Assembly (NCBI GenBank): GCA_032358165.1
Contig: JAALGY010000043.1
Span: 992,001 to 1,056,000 of the forward strand
Length of the DNA stretch: 64,000 nt
From: Diplosphaera chodatii
Taxonomy: Eukaryota; Chlorophyta; Trebouxiophyceae; Prasiolales; Stichococcaceae
Reading direction: 5' to 3'
Shown here: positions 21,873 to 33,126 of the stretch, piece by piece
How positions within the stretch are numbered: position 1 is the stretch's first letter
Layout of the letters: every line of letters begins with the position of its first letter
The notes under the pieces: model-generated
Seen by the model: only the letters and a program-made list of their open reading frames with translations
Database searches by the model: none
What the model was told of the DNA's origin: nothing
Program-made: the position numbers and the translations under genes

Positions 21873-21877
21873 TTACA
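21873..21877 (-). terminator. Candidate TGTAA poly(A) signal on the minus strand (WD40 gene)
   Basis: TTACA on the plus strand (TGTAA on the minus) lies about 420 bp beyond the WD40 gene's stop. It is almost superimposed on the opposing signal of the glycoprotein gene, so the two convergent transcripts may meet or overlap here. Confidence 0.3.
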
Positions 21878-21883
21878 AATCCA

Positions 21884-21888
21884 TGTAA
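21884..21888 (+). terminator. Candidate TGTAA poly(A) signal for the giant glycoprotein
   Basis: TGTAA lies 117 bp after the stop at 21767. This pentamer is the usual poly(A) signal in green algae. Placement is reasonable, but 3' ends cannot be confirmed from sequence. Confidence 0.45.
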
Positions 21889-22297
21889 ACAGTTGATATC
21901 AGCCTCAAGGAGACTACTTTTGCTACATTAGCACGGACGCAAGTCCAGCTGACGATGCTCCGAGAAGTAAGCACACACACTGCAAGAGAATGATTGTCCT
22001 GACTACCATCTATATCCCGCAAGACATGTATGAACATACTGTTGCAGAGGCCAACCCACATGCCGCAGCACAGCAGCACAGCAACCCGATCACCTTCCAT
22101 TGCAGTGCTGCCGTGTTCGTTTGCTACTCTGACGGTTCTGATCGGCCGAAGACGGTGGAAGAAGCTAGATACATGCCCGTTGTACAGCAGTGCCCACCCA
22201 AGTTTCCAATCCATGTATGTATGTGGCGGCGTTCTGTTTGCAACCCAATGCAACCAGCAATCCCATTGATGACATCTCTGCCACACTAGGCGACATT

Positions 22298-25006
22298 TCA
22301 GAAGCTTGCAGCGCCCTGCAGCGTGAGCACCCGCACTTCACCATCCGAAGCGGCAGCAGCCAGCATTGGCGCCTCTGAGGCTGCAGCACCCGCAGGCGCC
22401 CAAGCCACGGACGTGACAAACTCCCGACGCACAACGGCGCCGCTGACTGTCCTGCTGCCGTCTGCGGGCTGCGCTGGCAGGCTGCCCACAGGCCGCAGGG
22501 GCACAACTGCCTCGTCCTTGCCGCCCGAGAATGCCGCGTCGGGGCCAGCAGGCGCTGCGGAGGAGGCGGAGGCGGCGGGCGTCAGCTGCCAGGTGGCGAG
22601 CGGCGAGGGGCACGCCGTGTGGTAGGTGTGGACCACTGCATCCTCTGATCCGCATGCCAGCAGGTGCCCGCTGCCGGGGATGCCAGCGGCTGCTCCGTGC
22701 AGCACGGACAGGCCCACGAAGTTGCGGCGGTTGGTGTGGCCGGCCATGACCTGCTTTGGCGACTCCAGGGTGCCATCAGCCGCGCACAGGTCCCAGAAGG
22801 CGACGGTGCCGTCTGTGGCGGCAGTGGCGGCATCACGGCCGCAGAAGCGGGCGTAGGACACGGCGCCGTCATGGAACTTCAGGGTCTGCCGGGGGGCCAT
22901 GCTGCAGCACAACACGAAACTGTCTCAGTGTGGGTGTTGCTGATGGAAGCAGTTTCTCCAGTGGCATTAAGCTCACGCTGCCAATCACCACACAACTGAG
23001 TAGGGTCGCTGATCACAGGCCACATGCTGCCAACATCCTCGGCAAGGCCTGCACTACGTGGCTCAGCAGCGCATCGTGAAAAGGTGCACACCTGTTGCGC
23101 AGGTCGTACACATATGCGGCTCCGTTGGAGCATGCCACCAGCAGCGCGTTGTCATCCTCAGCGCAGAAGTCGACGCAGGTCACGGGACAGCCTCGTGCTG
23201 GGTTAATGGGCGGTGCTGCGCGGTGTGCAAGGCCGGGACCACTCCACAGCGCGGCCGTGCCGTCATCAGATGCAGACGCGCACAGGTTACGGCGTGTCCG
23301 GGAGTGCGCCACACTCCACACCCTGCAACACAACAGGACCCTCCACTTGCAACAGCAGAGTACATGTTTAGCAGCAGAGTACATGTTTGAGGGGCTGCAG
23401 CAACACTGCCTATCAGCATCGCTGCAATGCTGACAAGGTACATGATGATGCGTGCATGCATATTCTCACAACACAAGAAACACCTGCGACCGCCATGGCC
23501 ATCGACGTCGGCCACATGGTGCCCAGTGGTGAGGTCGATCTGGGTCACATCGCCGTCATAGTCGCCCACGGTGACGACGCCTGGCGCGCCATCGGGGCAC
23601 CATGTGAGGCTGCTGAGCTTGGCGGGCATGCGGTGCGCTGAGACCGCCGCCGCCGGACCACTGGAGCTCAGGCCACTGGCCAGGCTGTACAGGCGGACCT
23701 GCAGGCATGTCAGAATATTCTACATCATTGCCAGGTCGCATATACGAGATGGTGACGGTGGGGAAGCAGAGGCTGCAGACACAATCGTGCACAGCATGCC
23801 TGACAACACTCGCTGCTCTCCTGCCAACAGCCTGGCTGCTGACTAGAACCAGAACTACAATCAGCCCACCTGCTTGCGAATGCCAGCAGTGGCCAGGTGC
23901 CAGCCATCGCTGCTGAACTCCACGCCACACACGATGTCCATGTGCTGCTGGCGCTGCGGCTGTGGCAGGTGCGGCCGCTGGAACGCCACCACCTGTTCAA
24001 CAACATTGGGCAACGTCAAGTGGACGAAAACTGCTGAGCACACATGTCGCTGCAAGGCAACAACATGGACAGGATGCACCCACGGATGGTGAAAGCATTC
24101 TGCACTATCGTGATCAGGTGTAGACTATAGGAGGCATGTGGCATCATCTCAGCAACCCACCTCTGTCAGGGTGGCCTGCTGGGCTGGGGTGGCGCTGCGG
24201 CTGCCCTCGTCCTCCATGAAGACCCCTGCTCCCTCGAGCGAGGCCACGAACTCCCGGTCTGAAGGCGGAGCGCGCTGCCAGAGCGGGCGATGCAGGGGCA
24301 CGGTGCCGTCGGGCTGCTGCAGGGGGGTCTGCTGCTGCCCGGGCACCACGAGCTGTGGCAGCACGTGCGCTGACACATCCGCCACAGTGGCGCCACGGCT
24401 GTCGCTGCCACCTTTGCAGTCGCCGTCGTCACTGCCGTCGTCGCTGGCATCAGCAGCGGCCGGCGTGCTGGTGCTGCCGCGGCGGCCGGTGAGCGCCTGC
24501 TGCGAGGGCACCCAGCTGTCGAGGGCCGTCAGCTGGGTGTAGGAGCCAGCCGCCCTGGCAAACCGGGTGCTGTCCGATGGCACCAGCGCATCGTCGCCCA
24601 CGGTGCCGCCGCTCTGCGATGAGGGCGCATCGTCCACCGCGTGCTGCAGGTGGACGCAGCTGACTACAGAGTGGGGTTTTTGCTGGGCAGCGCCCCTGCC
24701 GCCGCCGAGGCGTTGCCGCTTCACCCGCTGGGCTGCTGCTGTATGGGAGCACTCGACGGATGACGCGTCGCCTTCGAGCCGGGCCATTGGCACTCTTTGG
24801 CAGCTGCTGCTGGACACCTGGCTGCTGTGCACGGAGGCTGCTGAGGCTGCCGCTTGCGATTGAGACGCTGTCTCACTGGGAGGTGATTTGCGCAGCAACT
24901 GCGCCTTCTGCTGCGCGCGGTTGGAGGCGTTGTGCTGCCAGTGGCACAAGCTGCAGTCGCTGCTGTCGCACCCGGCGCTGTGCTGTTGCCAAATGGGCTC
25001 GCAAGC
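22298..25006 (-). CDS. COP1/SPA/RUP-type WD40-repeat protein without visible RING
   Basis: Likely nuclear adaptor of light or UV-B signalling in the COP1-SPA-RUP group, whose beta-propeller binds VP-motif partners. Exons, minus strand: 25006-24161, 23992-23870, 23698-23484, 23322-23092, 22901-22298; all junctions keep phase, giving about 672 codons of sequence. Exon 1 is low complexity (Ser/Ala/Gln) with a small Cys/His cluster near its start, CDSSDCSLCHWQH. The propeller runs from VVAFQRPHLPQ to the end. Diagnostic blocks are FSSDGWHLATAG, HGGRVWSVAHS, PRQTLKFHDGAVSYARF, GHTNRRNFVGLSV, LACGSEDAVVHTYH and a terminal SDGEVRVLTLQG. The RQTL-FH and GHTN-RNFVGL signatures are typical of COP1/SPA/RUP. 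No RING, coiled coil or kinase domain is seen, so RUP-like is the closest label, but a missing 5' exon could change that. No starting ATG is identified. Confidence 0.75.
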
Positions 25007-26294
25007 CTGCAGGTCACCGACGCTACGTCAGGCACGACAAGAGGGCATGCAGATCGACAGGTGCATGGTGATCAAGAGCCACAGCATCCAACGCCGCCCG
25101 TATGACCGGTTGGGTCAGCGGTACTGTTGCGTTGCGCAGCGCGGCCGCAGATGATGCGACCACGTCGACGCAAATATCTAAAGTGCTACGACGGCTGCCG
25201 GGCCCGCGACGTGCTCAGGCCACGCAGGCTGCGGACACCGCAGAGTCCCGTGCAGCAGACCCAAGTGCAGCCACTGGCGGCAAGCGTACTCGTGCCACGC
25301 GGAGTAGCAAGCCGATCACTGAGCGGAACGTTCGCTACGTCACCGGGGGAGGCAACCGACCAGTCTCGGTCCCATTGACAGCAACGTCGGCGGACCATGT
25401 AGACGGCACACAAACATGACAAGCACTTGCTCACGGTTGCTGCAAGGTAGCTTCACGTGCTCGACCGGAGCGGTAAAGGAGCTGCCTCGACGCGAGTGCC
25501 ACAGCAATGCGGGTGCTTGAGGGCAGGTCGGGCGTCGAGCGCTCTGTCTCACCTGCCGAGAGTCAGTAAACATCGATTAGGGCTCCAGCTGCCCTGCCAG
25601 GCAGCCTGCCCGACGCCGCCCCGCCCTTGCGCTTTTGCACGGCTGCGCTACCGTGGCAGCACCCGGAGCGGCAAAATGGTTACGACACCACGCCGACGCC
25701 TGCTGCGGGCCGGTTCAGCTGACCAGCAGCTAAAGCGGCCCCAGTCAGTATGCGGATGCTCAGCGGGGCTGCAGCCGAGGTGACAAGCAGGCAAGGTGCG
25801 GTGTCGCAGATGTCTAAAATGACTGCCACTGCAGAGGCTGCCTGTCGCAGCTGCTGCGCAGCGCAGCACACCCGCCAAACGCTTGCAAACTAAGATGCTG
25901 CTGGCACACGCCTGAGCTGGACTTTGAAGTGTGTCTGCATTTACAAGCCTTGAATATCCAAGCTTCTTCCGCCACGTCAAAGCCACGTCACCGCTCAAGA
26001 TTTGCTCCAGGGCCCTAAATCCGCACAGCATGCCACGACTCCGTCCGATCACCTCTGGGTAGCCATCTCTGATTTGTACAGCCAGATGCACAGCACCTGA
26101 TCTCCATTGTGCATCCCTGGCGACACGACTAAACGGACATGCAGCTAGGATGGACGACGTACGGGCACAGCACTGTACAAATAACACTTGCAACAAGACA
26201 ATGCCTGCTGCGTCTTGTCCGTCACAATAGCACATCGTGGTGCTAAAACCCCTCTGGACGCTGCACGCGGGGCACAGCTATGTACTTGGCATGT
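25007..26294. other. About 1.3 kb without a supported gene
   Basis: It should contain the 5' end and promoter of the WD40 gene and the 3' UTR of the armadillo gene. A 195-codon minus-strand open frame (25648-26235) has no recognisable domain, and I could not tie it to either neighbour by splice phase. Confidence 0.35.
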
Positions 26295-27936
26295 TCATGC
26301 GCGTTTGCCGGCAGCTGCCTCCAGCTGGAACATCAAGTCCCGTAGCCCAAGGGACGTCTTGTCATCGAGGTCCCCGCTGTCCATGACCTGCAAGTGGGTG
26401 GAAAGCACTACATAGTGAGCTGGTCACATCTGGGCGTTGCGCCGTGCGTGGTGCAGTACATTCTGCTACACAACCCTGCGGACCCGTGCCATTGGTGCAG
26501 CATGTGCTTGCATGGAGTGCAGTGAGTGGAGCTCGGAAGTGGTGCAGGTCGTGCACTGGCATGTTGTAGCAGGCCGCACCAACATGCAGATGAGTGGTGC
26601 CTCAGCCAGCAGCAGCGCGGTCTCGCCCTTCGGCACCTGACGCCACAGACGATGCAGTCAGCTTGCAGCGCAGTAAACCTGTGATCCGCAGTATGTCACA
26701 CAGGAGATGGCAGCCCTACCTTGGCCAGCTGCTGCAGTGCATTGGTCACCTCGCGCTTCACACCTGCGCACCAACATCGCCAATCCCAATCACAAGACGA
26801 GCAAGACGTACTGACGAATATGAACACTGGGCGATTGCACCTGCTACCGGGTGATGTGTGAGCTGAGCTCACACCTTCAGCATGCAACAATGGGCACTGT
26901 GCATGAAACAAGGATGTGCATGCCGCACCCTGGTCGCCTGAGTTTTCCAGCAGGTGCAGCAGCTTCGGGATGGCGCCACCGTCAATGGCGGCCGAGGCGC
27001 CGCTGTCAGACAGGGTTGCTAGCGCTGACAGGCGCTGCGCACCAGCCTGCTGAAACAGCATGTGTATGCAGCACTGTTAGTCCAGTCCGACAGTGTGTTA
27101 ATGGTGGCGGCCATGGCATGCAAGCAGTTCAGGCGGTTGTGGATGGCCTGTAATGGCGTTTCAGGCTGATGTGGTAATTTGTTAGCACCCAGCACTTGCG
27201 CACCTTCTGCAAGAATGGCGATTCTGCAGTCAACAGCTGCAGTGCTGACTGCACCGTGCCAACACCTGCGGTGTGCCAGACTTGGCATGTCTTGGCGATG
27301 CATCAAGTGTGACCAAAGCTGTTCACTGCAATGCAACAACACTTTGCTCGTGGAACACTTTCCGCACCCATGTATGGCATGACGCGCACGGTCAGCACGA
27401 TGATCATGCCGATGACGACGTACTTGACCACTTTTACCGCGGTAACCTCGCTGATGCCTGCGGTGTACATCACTGGCTGGCTGCTGCTGTGGGGCGATGA
27501 TCACGATCTGTAGACCTGGTCTGTTGCTGCAGCTGATCGAAAAACAGCCAAAAACACTGTCTTCTGGGAGAATTCCTGGCAAACCTTGCTGTTGCTGCGG
27601 GTCAGCAGCGTGGCGTGCAGCAGTGGCAAAGCGCAGGTGCCCTATGCTTGGCGACACTGCTGCCTGCCCGTACGAACTGCGGCTGGTGGACGTCGGAGCC
27701 GCTGCTGTACGCACGCTCGACATTCTGGACAGCACGCGCACAGCTGGTCCAGCAGTGCTGTATGGCGCGCTGCAGTGTGCTGGTGCTGCCAATGTGGCTG
27801 CCGTGCCGCCATCAACCAGGGTCGCCAGGCAAGCTGCATCTGAGCAGGCTGCTGCTGACAGGGCAGGGCCGAACAGCCTGCTCATGGGCTCCCCGGGACG
27901 GAGCAGTGCGAGCATGGGGCTTGGCAGCCGCTGCAT
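26295..27936 (-). CDS. Armadillo-type repeat protein with N-terminal targeting region and one membrane segment
   Basis: Unassigned ARM-fold protein, probably organelle-targeted. The start ATG at 27936 opens a basic, Ser/Ala/Arg-rich leader (MQRLPSPMLALLRPG...) of the kind seen in mitochondrial or plastid transit peptides. Downstream, around 27484-27373, one frame reads VTAVKVVKYVVIGMIIVLTV, a good single membrane helix. Another exon (about 27056-26950) reads AGAQRLSALATLSDSGASAA followed by IDGGAIPKLLHLLENS, a canonical ARM repeat. Then come REVTNALQQLAKV, PKGETALLLAEA (about 26638-26590) and a final exon ending MFQLEAAAGKRA with stop at 26295-26297. Exon joins before the ARM exon are not fully resolved: the exon-1 donor and the phase into the membrane exon are ambiguous. 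Function is not inferred. Confidence 0.6.
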
Positions 27937-28988
27937 GCTGCTGCGCCAACGTCAAAACTGCTGTGCCATCTGTCTGCCTCCAGCGCGTGCACCTGTCCCT
28001 CGTGTGGACTGAGCAGACGTCAAGCTGGTCTCATCGGCGTATTTGCACGATTGTCAGGTTCCGAAATTTGCATGACACGGATCAGATCAGCAACTTTTGG
28101 CAGCTGAAACTTGAGGCGCCGCATCGCACGGATTGCCCTTGCATATCATGACCGAGTGGTCCCCTGTAGGCGAGTGCTGATCCATCTACATCACTATCAG
28201 GCACAAACATTCTGCCTAATGCATTGTCGGGCAGGATCTCTGTTGTATCCAAGAAATGTCACACCTGGCATGATGAATCGTGCCAAAGGCTGAATTGCTT
28301 GGACAGTAAAGCTTATATGTTTCATCTGTGCACCTGTATCGCCAGAGGGAGGAGGCAACGTACAGACTGGATTTCGTACGATGTGATCATGACCAAGTGG
28401 CTGTCAGTTGAAATGGCTACATGGTATCTGTGACGCACCGGAACTGCTGCAGAGCAGTCAGGTATCATGGACAGTCCATGACGACAAGAGGATGCTACAC
28501 GGATGCAGTCAACAAAGACCAACAGCCTGTAGCTTCCACCTCAGCATTATGCAATACACGATGCAGCCCCGTGATATATCTATCCCCGCTGAGCAATGCA
28601 GCACAAAATGCAAGGCATGACGAACGATGTGCAAGCAATAATCTTGTTGAGGGTTCTCTGCGGCAGCAAGAGGCTAGCTAGCTCATGCCTGCGCAGTAGC
28701 AGCGGCTCTCTACGAAACCACATGCTTTATGAAATCAGGAGCAGAAATCATGCCTGCCTAGGCTATGAATGCGCTCTCGTCCCCTCGAATGTCAACCCCT
28801 CCCTCTGCCGCAGGTATGTAGAACCTACTGCTTGCCAGCCGCAGTGGCTGTGCTGGCCTAACACTTTGTTCTCGTTCCCTCGCACGTGGCTGAGCAGCAG
28901 CCGGGGCTGCTTTGCGAAAAGTCATGCTGATGAAAGCAGTAGCACTTCTGATATGAAATGATGCGCTGCAAGTCGACTTCTGCCGTTG
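27937..28988. other. About 1 kb gene-free, relatively AT-rich spacer
   Basis: No frame here shows domain similarity or splice-consistent exons. Base composition is visibly richer in A/T than the flanks. It separates two minus-strand genes and probably holds the armadillo gene's promoter and the 3' UTR of the next gene. Confidence 0.4.
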
Positions 28989-30786
28989 TCACATCGGCGT
29001 CAGCGGCACACTGCTCGCCTGCAGGTGGTCCGAGGCCATGTCCTGCAACGACAGCATGCGCTGCGCAGTGAGGGGCGCTGTGCAGCGGTGACACCGGCAA
29101 GCCCACAAGGGTGAGTGCGAGCCCCAGACAGTGAAAACACCATGGCAAAGCATAGGCGGGAGGCATGTCACCTGGGAGATGGCCTGCTTCAGCTGTTCCT
29201 GACTGTGCATGTGCGGGAGAACAGGGCTTGCCGGGTCCCAGGCATCCGCTAGCCCAGAGTCGCCGCTGCGACTGCTCAGGCTGTCACGGCCGATGCCATG
29301 TGCATCTCGCAACCCGCTGGTGTCCAGGTCAAGTCCTGCAAAACACCACTCTGTCGGTGACTCTGGATGCTCCCTGTACATCATATGTGCAATGCGGAGG
29401 CCTACATGCAGATCCGTGGTTGCCAGGGGCAGTAGCGTTGTCGTTTGTATGAGTTACCTGGCATGTCAGGGTTGTAGGTGTAGCCCACAGCTGGGGCATG
29501 ACCTGCAGGCGCCTGCAGCCGCAGGTGCCACCCGCGCGTGGAGAAGGCCCAGCGGTGCACCGTAGTCAGCACACCAATGACGTCATACACCAGCTGCAGC
29601 CCCGCGTCACCAAGGGGGTACCTGTCCAACAGCAAGGAGCGCTGTGTCTGACAACTTCTGTTGGCAGAAGTAGCACTGTAGTGGCTGAAATGCTTCGTGC
29701 CACAGTTGTTGTCAGGCATTGCATTGATCTGACACCTGCCCTTGCCTCCTAGTGCTGTGGCACCACCAGCAGCAGCTGCTGCTGCACAATACCTGGCAGG
29801 ATCGGACGTCTGAAAGGCGTTCTGGCATAGCGCAACCTCCAGCGGGCTCATGCCTGCCCAGTCGCACATGAGCAGCTTCTCCATAGCGCCCTCGCACATG
29901 GCCTGCAAGCGTGCACAGCAAACGCACTCGATATTCCGCCTATTGGTTGGCATCAGCTGGCTGCAGCTATGCGACAAGCGTCGTCTCTTAGGCGGCACTC
30001 GATGGTAGTCGGATGAGCCATCCGCACTCTCGGCAGCATTGCTGAGGGCCTAAGCCACATGTTGCACCTGCAGGGCGGCGAGCTGCGCCGCTTGCGTGCC
30101 GTCGAGGCGGCCCGCAGCGAAGAGCGCCGGCAGGCGTGCCGCCTCGCTGGGCTCCGCCAGCTTGCGAGCGTGGTCCTCCGCAATCTGCGACAAGCGGGCG
30201 CGCTCCTGCACAGCAGACACGACCCCATATCGTCAGCGCCTGGCCTGTTGCTGCACCGACTGCACATTCGAAGGTGGTGTGCGCGCCCACCCGAGGCACA
30301 GGACCAGCTCAGCATTAAGGTGCAGCCGCAGGCATGCAGGTGGAAGGTGTGAGCTGGAGCACCGCACGCACCATGGAGAGGGTGAAGAGCATGTTGCGGT
30401 CCACCATGTCGCACACGAAGCGGCGCGCGTCGAAGTGGCTGGTGCCGGGGTGCGCTGAAGTGATGGATGCCCAGCGGACCAGGCGCTCCACTGGTGTCGG
30501 GTGACTGGGGAGCGGCGGCAGCCTGTCCGACAGGATTGCCCAGAGTGGATGGCACGATACACATGTGCAAAGCGGCAGGTGGCCAAATCCTGGGCGAAAC
30601 AAGTATTGTAACACTTTCTCGCATGCATGCACATAAGAGGGTAGCACCGCACCCCATCATCACATAGTCCTTGCCGTGGCCCACGCCGCAGCAGTTGCAC
30701 AGGAACACCGGCGTCGTGCAGTGTCCGCAGTGGAAGTTGGCGTGCTCCAACGGCGGAAACACGATCTGGCTGCCGCTCACCACCAT
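28989..30786 (-). CDS. Unrecognised 304-aa protein with N-terminal Cys/His cluster
   Basis: Seven phase-consistent exons on the minus strand: 30786-30653, 30504-30372, 30205-30068, 29902-29793, 29621-29458, 29335-29172, 29060-28989, giving 304 aa. I do not recognise the family. Near the N-terminus is a compact cluster, FHCGHCTTPVFLCNCCGVGHG: a CxxC followed ten residues later by CxCC and a nearby His, likely to bind zinc. The middle is mostly helical and charged (RFVCDMVDRNMLFTLS; AEDHARKLAEPSEAARLPAL). Next come MCEGAMEKLLMCDWAGMSPL and an aromatic segment, HRWAFSTRGWHLRL. The C-terminus is Ser/Asp-rich. There is no signal peptide or membrane helix, so a soluble intracellular protein is likely. 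The ATG at 30786 opens exon 1 directly before the cluster. Exon structure is well supported; function is unknown. Confidence 0.7.
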
Positions 30787-31608
30787 CCTGTTCCCTGCAC
30801 TGGGACGGTTCGACCCAGCAGCAGCAGGGCAACGCAGCGTCGCACCGCCCGCGCAAGCACTCTGTGATAGGCCAGACCGCTTCTTTCACCACATGGCGTG
30901 CTGGTCGTGCAAAGCTGCTTGATTCTGTGGCCCCCCCGGCTTCTGGTGCTAGCTCACGCCCAAACAGACTGTTGAGGTGCGGGGCATGATGGCGGCGTGA
31001 TCAAGGTGTCTATCTGCGTCAACCTACTCTACGTGTCTGGCGCTGATGAAGTGACGTGCATGCGGTATTGCGGCAGTGCAGACATCGGTGTGCAACGGCA
31101 AAGGAGGCTTGTCGGTTGGCCAGCCAGGTCTCGGAGCCACGAGAGTCCCTACTGAGATCTGGGACTCCGTGGGACTCTGGTTGCGCACCTATCGCTGTTG
31201 GAACTGCATCCTGATGATGGCACCTGTGTATTGCACATCCAGGTTGAGTCTGCGTTTCTTGAACTCCTGTGTCGGGGCGCGCTGTACTCAGTATTGCTGT
31301 TGCCCACTCCGAGCATTGATTGCTGTGAACTGATCAATCCAGATCACTTGCGAGTTTCTGCTTTACCTTACTCTCCACGTCTGCGCTGCTGCTGAGACCT
31401 GCACGTTCTGAGAACGATCAATGATGCCAGAGACGCCAAACTGCTATGCAACGCTCAACATGAGCATGCACAGTATGGTATGCATGCTGCGACCAACCAT
31501 GCCACGGCAACATTCACGATGGTGAGGGCGATTTGATCTGTGTAGCGCCCGTCACGCTGATCTCGAAAGCATCCTGGATGTATCAACTACCAACCACACT
31601 GCCTACAG
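30787..31608. other. Divergent intergenic region, about 0.8 kb
   Basis: Lies between the minus-strand Cys-cluster gene and the plus-strand acetyltransferase. It probably holds both promoters and the missing first exon(s) of the acetyltransferase. No clear TATA element or coding exon was identified. Confidence 0.35.
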
Positions 31609-32695
31609 GCGCCCAGATGCCCAGCCGACACCCAGCACGCTGCAGCCGACCCGGCACGTCCAGCACAGCCACCCTGTGGCCAAGGGCGTGCGCATGCGCA
31701 CACAGTGCGCAGCAGCGGCTGCGGCGGACTCGAACACCGCGGGCACGCTGTTTCGCCAGGCCACCAGCGACGACCTGCCCTCCATCTTCAGCGCGCTCCT
31801 GCGGGAAAGGTGCCTGCGCATATTTGGATCCGCTCTTGCAGTGTTATTGCTGCGCGCATGCGAGTGCCAATAATCTCACAAGCGGGTCGATAGATCACGG
31901 CCTGCTTCCGATCTGGTTGTCGGTCTGCGTCCCATCCAGCACAGCAAAGCGGTGCAGGTGGCGCTCGCAGGATGAACCCCCTGAGCCTGAAGGCGGAGCG
32001 CTTTGTGGTGGCGGTCGATGAGTCGGACGGTGCGGTACAGGGCTTTGGGCAGCTGGCGCCGCTGGGCGGCGGCCCTGATGCCGGGCCCCGCTGGCTGGAG
32101 CTGCGCTCACTTATAGTTGACCCAGGCCACAGGTGCAATCTGCCCCGACCTTCGCAGTCTGAAGTGCAGCGCTGCGCTCACATGTGGCCGGCACCTTGAG
32201 TGCTCCAATCGAGAATTCCTAGCTTACGCGCTACGCGGAGGCACGATATGGCAGATCCGATCGTTGTGTCTGCAGGAACGTCTTGACGGTGCCCAGCTCT
32301 GCGTGCAGGCACAGGGGCATCGGGCGGCGGCTGCTGGCGGAGCTCGTCCGCCGCGCAGAGGACGCCGAGATCTACCTCACCACCCTTGCCAGCACCACAC
32401 GCTTCTATGCCGCGGAGGGCTTTCAGACGCTGAAGCGCAATGAGATCCCCAGGTGCTGTGCTGATCAAGCATGCTCACGTGATGCCGTGAATGAATGATC
32501 GCATTGCATGGGAGGACTGCGCGCGGCTGTTGTATGCTGTTTGATGACACTGGTGTGTCCGCCCATGTCGTCAGTGCCATAGGTTCGTGCTGCAGGTCGT
32601 TGCTGTTCGAGGTCACGGCCGGCACGCTGGTTGCCCGCATTGCGGCAGGGCAGCAGCTTGTGGTGATGCGGCGGCGGCCTGGCGGCACCAGTTGA
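31609..32695 (+). CDS. GNAT-family N-acetyltransferase (5' exon missing)
   Basis: Transfers an acetyl group from acetyl-CoA to an amine; the acceptor is unknown. Phase-consistent exons: 31609-31809, 31971-32132, 32309-32452, 32596-32695. The first listed exon starts in phase 2, so at least one earlier exon with the start codon is missing. It reads into a basic, Thr/Gln/His-rich stretch consistent with an organelle transit peptide, then FRQATSDDLPSIFSALLRER, the usual first strand and helix. Exon 2 carries RFVVAVDESDGAVQGFGQL and LELRSLIVDPGHR. Exon 3 gives the acetyl-CoA binding loop HRGIGRRLLAEL (the R-G-x-G motif A) and then AEIYLTTLASTTRFYAAEGF, the typical motif B with Y-x-x-x-G-F. The last exon ends LVVMRRRPGGTS. 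Two acceptor choices before the RGIG loop differ by a few residues without changing frame. Confidence 0.8.
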
Positions 32696-33126
32696 CGCTG
32701 CACGCGACAAGCTTAGAGACAGACACCAGAATTTGCATGCACATTGGCCAGCGAGGCGCGGATGGGGTCCAGCCACAGCATTCACAATGCATGATGGCAT
32801 GGACATACACCGCACTGAGGGATGTACGGTCAGGGGTCGTAGCTTTGTATATGCCTGTTGGGCCTGCAAGTCCATGACTGAGTGCAAGTTGTATGCATCT
32901 TGTACTCTTGCCCCTCCTTGACCCCTTGCCGGGCAAGGTGTTCCCTTTTGGTGGCAGCGAGACCAGGTTTAGGACCCCTGGCGTGGATTTTACCGCCGAT
33001 CCCTAATTTCTTGGGATGGACGAGGCCACCCAGACATCTACCATATTCCTGTGGCGTTTTCGACTGCAAACAATTGCAACCTCTACAAAAGATGCACGCG
33101 AAGCAGGTCTGATGCCTAGCAGCTTG
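32696..33126. other. Intergenic spacer, 0.43 kb
   Basis: Holds the acetyltransferase 3' UTR and the leader of the next gene. An in-frame ATG at 33016 could extend the next protein by 37 residues. No regulatory element is identified. Confidence 0.35.

Noticed and set aside
25648..26235. A 195-codon minus-strand frame as a separate gene
   Set aside because: No domain, no splice context; likely chance or UTR.
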